Source of the DNA: Otis tarda
Lineage: Eukaryota > Chordata > Aves > Otidiformes > Otididae
NCBI GenBank assembly: GCA_026413225.1
Contig: CM048576.1
Coordinates: 5,278,501-5,342,500, forward strand
Length of the DNA: 64,000 nucleotides
Reading direction: 5' to 3'
Shown: in pieces, positions 59,841 through 64,000 of the stretch
How the letters are laid out: each line of letters opens with the position of its first letter
How positions within the stretch are numbered: the first letter of the stretch is position 1
Program-made: the position numbers and the translations under genes
The notes under the pieces: generated by a model
What the model was told of the DNA's origin: nothing
Database searches by the model: none
Seen by the model: the letters and a program-made list of their open reading frames with translations, nothing else

Positions 59841-61054
59841 GTACGTCCTTGTGCTTTTCCTTATTGTGGATATAGCAAATCTCAGTTGAAATGATCACTG
59901 TTTGGTTAATTTATAATGCACACAGGGCATTACCCTTTCCATCTCCAGCTACAAATACATCAGAGGTAACCCTCCCATGAGTAGCTTCCCTTTCTGCAGC
60001 CCTGCTCCTAGTCTTTCCTACTGTTTTTTAAAATGCAGAAGGGCAACATTCTCTCGGATGAGTGCCCTGCAACAGTCCCACTACAAGAGTAAAGATGTGA
60101 GGAAGGCTTTTTTGTTTAAACTCAGTCTTGCTCCTTGTAAGAGTAGCCCCAGTCCAGGTCTCTTTCCTTTGCTGTTCAGATGGTAAATCAAAAGTCATCA
60201 CAAAAGCTTTGTGATCTTATGCTACACTGATTTGTAAGTAGTAGTTCAATTGCAGATACTTTGGTCTTCCTGTAAGATTTAGCTATGCTAAACTGGAGTT
60301 TTTCTTTTCAGTTTTCCTTTTCACTACTTTGAAAGATACTCTTCAGATTACAAGGGAAAGCATCAGAAAATAAAAAGTACATGTACAGAACTGAAACAGA
60401 GTATGTTGGATCTGTAGCGTAGCTAAAGAGGAACTTCTGAATGACATTTTTGCTTACAGATGACAGAATAGTTTTCTGTCATTTTCTCGTTGTTGAGTTG
60501 TGCTCCTGTGCCACCACAAAACAGGTATTTCGAGTTATTCAGGGAGTGGTATTTGTATTTCAAGTGTTCTTGTCTAGCTAACCTCATCATATTTATCCCC
60601 AAGGAGCTTTCACTCAAAATTCCCATTTCTTGCTCCTGAGTTTAAGGCTAACAAAAACCTGCTCACTTAGTTCCTCAAGTTTTTTTTTCTCTTTATTCGT
60701 GTAGGATTTGAACAAGAACCTCATTGGTTTCTGGGCCACTACTCTGAACTGGAACTTCCTTTGTTCAACCCAACTCCTCAGTGCTGCTGCACAATAGACT
60801 ACAGGCCTCCACATAGCAGCATTTTCTTTGCTTGTGTCCAACACTCAGAGAAGGAACAAGAAGGATACAGGAAAAGCAACAGAGATGGAGAGAATTGGCA
60901 GACTATGCCTCCAGAGAAACAGGAGGCCTGTCTGCTAGCAGTGCTACAAGCATATCCTTCAAGCAAAAAGACCTGTCAGACATTAAAGCCAGATGTAGCA
61001 TCACATGAAAAACATTCTTCCTGCTTTCTAAGCTGTATTATTTGTAACCTATGA
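59621..61054 (+). CDS. CFAP68: CFAP68 (C11orf1) homolog with apparent frameshifts
   Basis: Mammalian CFAP68 is a small microtubule inner protein of ciliary doublet microtubules. Three exon-like segments on the plus strand match it in order: SKFSQYGWRCATSENDYSN and TLMGNWNEEQYNIQRIVQ in the first, FHYFERYSSDYKGK in the second, and RFEQEPHWFLGH across the junction into the third. Gene order also supports the identity. Two breaks prevent one open frame: inside the first segment (59762-59770) the frame shifts by +1, and the second segment joins the first in the wrong phase by one base. The peptide match stays good on both sides, so either the assembly has small errors or the gene was lost recently. 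The upstream start exon was not identified with certainty; ATG at 59621 is the first good in-frame choice. The third segment stays open to 61054, well beyond where the mammalian protein ends. Confidence 0.65.
60312..60376 (+). CDS. CFAP68: CFAP68 exon-like segment B
   Basis: A 65-bp segment with acceptor tttcttttcag and donor A|gtacat, encoding FPFHYFERYSSDYKGKHQKI. Its exit phase fits segment C exactly (A + GA = arginine). Its entry phase does not fit segment A; a single extra T in the TTTTCCTTTT run would explain this. Confidence 0.55.
60705..61054 (+). CDS. CFAP68: CFAP68 exon-like segment C (last)
   Basis: Acceptor ttattcgtgtag. Encodes FEQEPHWFLGHYSELELPLF, matching the conserved EPHWFPGH segment, then about 95 residues with no recognised match, to a TGA stop. 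The tail may be a bird-specific extension or reflect another frame error. Confidence 0.5.
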
Positions 61055-62168
61055 GTGTTTCTGTCATTAGTTTTGTATACAGAGATGACTGCAAGTCACC
61101 AGTCACAAGACTGCGCCTTGTCAGTCAAGTTTGACTAACACCTTAACTGGAAGAGCTTATTAGAACCAGCTAATAGGAAACACTAGACCTTGGCAATTAG
61201 GTGGGATTTGGGGTGTTTGACAATGACCCCATATCACTGAGTGCTCATTTTATTTTTCTTACTTAAAGCCACAGAAGAAGGATGCCCTCTCAGCTCATTT
61301 GAGATTTAAACTGATCCCTTCTAACTTTTGTCTTATCAGGTATAAGGAACATAGAAAATAGGTCGGGTCATAACTGAGTCTGATAATCTGGGTGACAGAT
61401 TTATGACAATGTGTTCTTTTTGGAGATGAATTTTAGAAATTCAATTCCAGTAATACAGACTTTCCTTTATGCTCATATTCCTTTGAAGAGAGGTGCTAAG
61501 CAGATGGTGACACCTGAGAAGGACTTAGTAGTGTTTTGTACCAATCAACAATGTTAGCATAAATCAAACTAATACTGTAGACATCAGATTCTGTTCATTG
61601 TTTAAAGGGCACTGACAACATAGTTTCAAAGTGATGTGATTTGTACCATGAGAGCAGGACGTTTTTCTCCTCTCTGGATCTATCTGTGTTTACTGCAGCT
61701 ATGCAGTTTTCATCTGCAGCTGCTCTGAATTGGTTGCAGCACTTGGATGCTTCTCCATAACATGAGTCACTCTAGAGATTTAAGATACAGTTGTCTTCCA
61801 TTCGGTTGTTATCTAATACCCACACTTTGAATGGGTTTCAATTGTCATGAAGTTGTTTTACCAGTCTAATCTCCACTGGAGAAACTTTTCTGTTTCTTGT
61901 GAAACACTCTGAAATCTTCTGGGAACATGGAAGGAAAAGGCTCATGCAATTAAATGTTTGCAAATCATTAGAGTACACAAACTGAAACTAGCAAAGTGTT
62001 TCTGAACACCAAGACAAGCTCTCCTGGACACACTTGCCACTCAAGCTGTAAGCAGGAATGATGCTAGGTATGTTTCTCTGCACAGCAACCTTACTCAGCT
62101 TTCTTGACCCGAAACTTCCTTTGTCCTCAGTGCTCAAAACAAAAAAAATACAAACTGCTTATTAATGT
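61055..62168. other. Spacer between CFAP68 and CRYAB
   Basis: AT-rich, non-repetitive sequence between the convergent 3' ends of CFAP68 and CRYAB. It should hold the CFAP68 3' UTR. No coding exon or mobile element was recognised. Confidence 0.55.
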
Positions 62169-62174
62169 TTTATT
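62169..62174 (-). other. CRYAB: CRYAB poly(A) signal
   Basis: Reads AATAAA on the minus strand, about 110 bases after the CRYAB stop codon. This spacing fits a short CRYAB 3' UTR. Confidence 0.75.
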
Positions 62175-62282
62175 TGTTAGTAAACTTACTCAGCATAAAT
62201 AATAAGAGTAGCCATTCAGTATAGCTGGCATCTGGTGAAAAGTGCTCTTGAATGGCCCCCCAGGGTGCCTTTAAATAGCAGC

Positions 62283-62486
62283 CTACTTCCTTTGGGCTCC
62301 TGCAATGGCAGGCTTCTCTTCGCGAGTGATAGGGATAGTGCGCTCAGGGACATCACTTTGTTTCCTCGGTGCACTCACAGTCAGGACACCATCCAGAGAG
62401 AGTGATGAGGTTATGGTCAAAGGGTCCACATCATCTGGGATCCTGTATTTCCTGTTGAACTCCCTGGCAATAAAGCCATGCTCATC
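62283..62486 (-). CDS. CRYAB: CRYAB exon 3
   Basis: Encodes [20 protein letters not shown] through AIAGAQRK and stop (residues 109-175). Acceptor ccttttgaag. Phase 0 entry. Confidence 0.97.
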   Translation of the reverse strand, partial: DEHGFIAREFNRKYRIPDDVDPLTITSSLSLDGVLTVSAPRKQSDVPERTIPITREEKPAIAGAQRK

Positions 62487-63756
62487 CTTCAAAAGGAGAA
62501 GAGAAGGAACAGCTCTGATTAGAAATGTTCACTCAATTCCACCCAAACCATGGGCCCGTTGCATAAAATCTGAGATCAGGAAGCTCCAGCTCTCAAAGGA
62601 AAACCTTTCAGAAAGTTAAAAGAGTTTTTATTAGGAGCAAAGACTGGCCAAAGTGAGACACTGCCCTGCCTAGGCTGCAGGTGCCTGCAAGTACACTGTT
62701 CACAAGAGAAGGCTTTTGTGTTGGCCAAAGACTGGCTTCACTGCACAGCGCTGTGCTGTCACTCCTAAGATGCAGCAGCTAGACCTACATGCAGTGACAG
62801 CCAGGCCTGTTCCTGAGGGTCTCCAGAGCTCTAGTAATATACAGCTTTCTATTCAGCTGATCTCAGCTATAGTGCTTGATTATTTTCTTAGCCAAAAAAA
62901 AAATTGCAGAAGCTGTCAGGATTGCAGGCTTCCACCAGCTACAAGTAATGCTGTATTTCCTAACTGATGGATCTGTGCTCCCAGAAGCTCTTAGAGCTGA
63001 CAATTCCAGTGCCATAGCTACTTTATTTCACATATTCTTTTCCTTCTGGCAAGAAGGTGGGGATGGGGGGTGGGAGAGAGGTGGGGACTGGCAAACCCTT
63101 TACATGCAGCTTTGGACATGGCTTTTAACTCCTGTCTGCCCAGTCGCCGCACAGGTCTCCAGAGCCAGCAAGCAGTGGGATGACTGACAGCAGAACAGAG
63201 CCTTTACAGATTACAAACTGATAGGTGGGCCTTTTTCAGGAAGAGGTAGCCTAATGGTAACGGAACAGGCAATGCACTGATTCATTACATGGTTTAATTA
63301 TTACAGTTTGTTCTTAGCTTATTGAATGCCTCCCTGCATTCCTGGCCTCTTCAAAGAAAGAAGAGGCCCAGAAATGCCCATTTCAAAGATGATTTTCCAG
63401 TTCAGTTCACAGTTCATGTAACATCAGCAATAAATTTCCACCCTATTGCTGCCCAGTCTGGGATCAGCTGGGGAGGGATTGCACAGAGTATCTTCCATTA
63501 GGGCTGGTTGATAAAAAACATTAGAAGTATTTGAGATGAGCACAGGAGAGGATTGCTTTGCAATCTCCTTGTTTAACCATAGATGAGGAAGTTCACACTG
63601 ACTCTATCAGTCGCACAGTTAAAGTAGAGGTACCTGACGCTCTTCGTGTTTCCCATGAATTTCTATCATGTCCCCAAGCACCTTCACTTTTAGTTCCTCA
63701 GGGGAGAAATGCTTCACATCAATATTTACAGAAAATTTGTCCTTCTCCAGTCGCAT
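62283..63756 (-). CDS. CRYAB: CRYAB alpha-B crystallin, exons 2-3 (exon 1 off window)
   Basis: Alpha-B crystallin (HSPB5) is an ATP-independent small heat-shock chaperone of lens and muscle that forms large oligomers. Exons 2 (123 bp) and 3 (204 bp including stop) give 41 and 67 residues, the same as mammalian exons 2 and 3, so numbering runs 68-175. Most of the alpha-crystallin domain is present: [20 protein letters not shown]83 and H104 (metal-binding positions), and R120 in [10 protein letters not shown], the site of the human desmin-myopathy mutation. The oligomerising IPI motif lies in [13 protein letters not shown], and the tail ends RK where mammals have KK. Exon 1 (67 residues) must lie beyond the right edge; in mammals HSPB2 starts head-to-head next to it. 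Confidence 0.97.
63634..63756 (-). CDS. CRYAB: CRYAB exon 2
   Basis: Encodes [20 protein letters not shown] through [11 protein letters not shown] (residues 68-108), phase 0 at both ends. Acceptor gttttgcag, donor CAG|gtacct. The methionine is an internal residue, not a start. Confidence 0.97.
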
Positions 63757-64000
63757 CTGCAAAACAAGGAGGTGACTTCAGAAAAGAGCAGGTGAGGGTT
63801 TCAGCTTAAAAAGGCTCTCAAAATATAGCAGTTCAAAACTCAAGCTGGTATCTACACATGCAGTGTCTGACCTTCATTTGATCCTGGGATTCTCATCTGG
63901 GTGGTTTTGTCCCTTGCTGGCCTGTTGCATTAATGCCCATTACTACAGTATCCAAAATGTGACTGCTTTCTCTTGATCACATGGGATAAATGTTTTCCTT
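63757..64000 (-). other. CRYAB: CRYAB intron 1 (partial)
   Basis: Sequence upstream of exon 2 up to the window edge. The exon 1 coding sequence was not found, so the intron continues past the edge. Confidence 0.8.

Overview
This is a stretch of bird genome. The genes are split by introns with normal GT/AG splice sites. The interspersed repeats are bird types: a CR1 LINE 3' end finishing in ATTCTATGATTCTA-type octamers, and ERVL-type LTRs. The gene order matches the vertebrate ALG9 - FDXACB1 - C11orf1 (CFAP68) - CRYAB block (human 11q23.1; from memory, chicken chromosome 24). The species itself cannot be read from the window.

Layout. 1-12.9 kb: no gene recognised. 13.06-47.77 kb, minus strand: complete ALG9 in 15 coding exons (600 codons including the stop; every exon junction keeps phase). 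Its introns hold an ERVL 3' end (20.4-21.6 kb), an old CR1 relic (24.8-25.1 kb) and a solo ERVL LTR with a perfect 5-bp target duplication (43.3-43.8 kb). 47.4-53.5 kb: a very GC-rich interval holding the ALG9 CpG-island promoter, then about 4.5 kb of locally amplified GC-rich repeats (direct and inverted copies, a recurring near-palindrome CCCTGCTTACAGGG), then 48-bp and 63-bp minisatellites. 54.23-58.78 kb, minus strand: complete FDXACB1 in 5 coding exons (626 aa), with CR1 copies in two introns. 58.5-59.0 kb: CpG-rich head-to-head promoter shared with CFAP68 (59.6-61.05 kb, plus strand), whose reading frame looks broken in two places. 62.28 kb to the right edge, minus strand: exons 2 and 3 of CRYAB; exon 1 lies outside the window.

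The genes are not functionally linked. ALG9 adds two mannoses in ER N-glycan precursor assembly. FDXACB1 combines a BMT5-like methyltransferase fold with a phenylalanyl-tRNA-synthetase-type anticodon-binding domain. CFAP68 is an axonemal microtubule inner protein. CRYAB is a small heat-shock chaperone. They are neighbours through old vertebrate synteny. The least explained sequence is the GC-rich repeat block between ALG9 and FDXACB1.
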